Shown piece by piece: positions 63,829-64,000 of a stretch of DNA of 64,000 bases; positions within the stretch are counted from its first letter, which is position 1, and every line of letters starts with the position of its first letter. The notes under the pieces were generated by a model, which saw only the letters and a list, made by a program, of their open reading frames with translations, ran no database searches and was not told the origin of the DNA. The stretch covers positions 248,001 through 312,000 of the forward strand of contig NZ_JASXSH010000002.1 in the NCBI RefSeq assembly GCF_030315745.1, in the 5' to 3' direction. Origin of the DNA: Gordonia heveisoli (GTDB taxonomy: Bacteria > Actinomycetota > Actinomycetes > Mycobacteriales > Mycobacteriaceae). The position numbers were made by a program, and so were the translations under genes.

Positions 63829-64000
63829 ACAGGATTCTCGCGGTAGTGGCCCTGATCAGCGCTGCCGCCTGCGTGGCCATCGTGCTCATCTTCACCATTC
63901 GCAATGGAGTCGACGTGGCGTTCGGCCTGTTGGGCATCGCGGTCGCCGGCGCGGGCGCATGGTGGGTGGTGACCGAACGCCGTCTCCGTCGTGCCGGTGG
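63825..64000 (+). CDS. Membrane protein, N-terminal fragment (cut by window edge)
   Basis: Fifty-eight codons are visible from the ATG overlapping the Ddn-like stop. They encode two membrane helices (about residues 4-24 and 31-48: ILAVVALISAAACVAIVLIF and DVAFGLLGIAVAGAGAWWVV) and then the basic TERRLRRAG. Similar double helices precede diacylglycerol-kinase-like domains in some actinobacteria, but the rest of the gene is not in view, so no function can be assigned. Confidence 0.6.
   Translation, partial: MNRILAVVALISAAACVAIVLIFTIRNGVDVAFGLLGIAVAGAGAWWVVTERRLRRAG

Overview
The window reads as chromosomal DNA of a high-GC, mycolic-acid-containing actinobacterium (Mycobacteriales), most likely Gordonia or a close relative. 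The support is gene content: mycothiol biosynthesis (mshB), a mycothiol-dependent isomerase-like protein, the lipoprotein LpqW, an Rpf resuscitation factor, actinobacterial DapC/DapD and a CofG/CofH pair. The order typA-lpqW-mshB-membrane protein-cofH/cofG-fdxA-dapC/dapD is, from memory, that of the Mycobacterium tuberculosis Rv1165-Rv1202 region. The genus is inferred; no rRNA or tRNA gene was seen. Many genes start at or within 6-7 bases of a TAnnnT box, so leaderless transcription is common here.

Layout. 1-14 kb is a conserved core: a truncated AraC-type regulator, lysine/peptidoglycan genes (dapD, fdxA-dapC), a cysteine dioxygenase-rhodanese pair behind a cysteine-rich leader peptide, an operon cofH-like / flavin monooxygenase / cofG, then mshB, lpqW and typA. 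14-24.6 kb holds a PlsC acyltransferase with its TetR regulator, a thiamine-type ABC importer, two related secreted proteins, a lysoplasmalogenase-like protein and a sugar porter. 24.6-36.3 kb mixes a HhH-GPD protein, a decapeptide-repeat protein and acyl-CoA or lipid enzymes, including a thiolase-like/crotonase fusion and a paired acyl-CoA dehydrogenase.

36.7-49.4 kb is the most distinctive block. After an Rpf gene comes a tightly packed set on the + strand: a SARP/AfsR-like regulator with an inverted repeat at its start, a DrrAB-type ABC exporter, a condensation/PapA-like acyltransferase, a GT1 glycosyltransferase and three more mutually distinct acyltransferase-like genes overlapping by 4 bases. 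No polyketide synthase or NRPS is present. It looks like a locus for making and exporting an acylated glycolipid whose product cannot be named from sequence.

49.4-64 kb contains a Tat-exported phospholipase C, a three-gene operon (secreted dipeptidase-like protein, GPH-type transporter, PLP-dependent lyase), a PHP phosphoesterase, an MpaB-type oxygenase divergent from a TetR regulator across a near-perfect 49-bp palindrome, and small stress or redox genes (free methionine sulfoxide reductase, Ddn-type F420-dependent family protein).

The observations most worth a second look are: the CofH-like protein that has lost the radical-SAM cysteine motif yet sits in an operon with an intact CofG and a flavin monooxygenase; the acyltransferase/glycosyltransferase/exporter locus; the thiolase-like/crotonase fusion; the cysteine-codon-rich leader upstream of cysteine dioxygenase; and the protein with 14 perfect-length decapeptide repeats.
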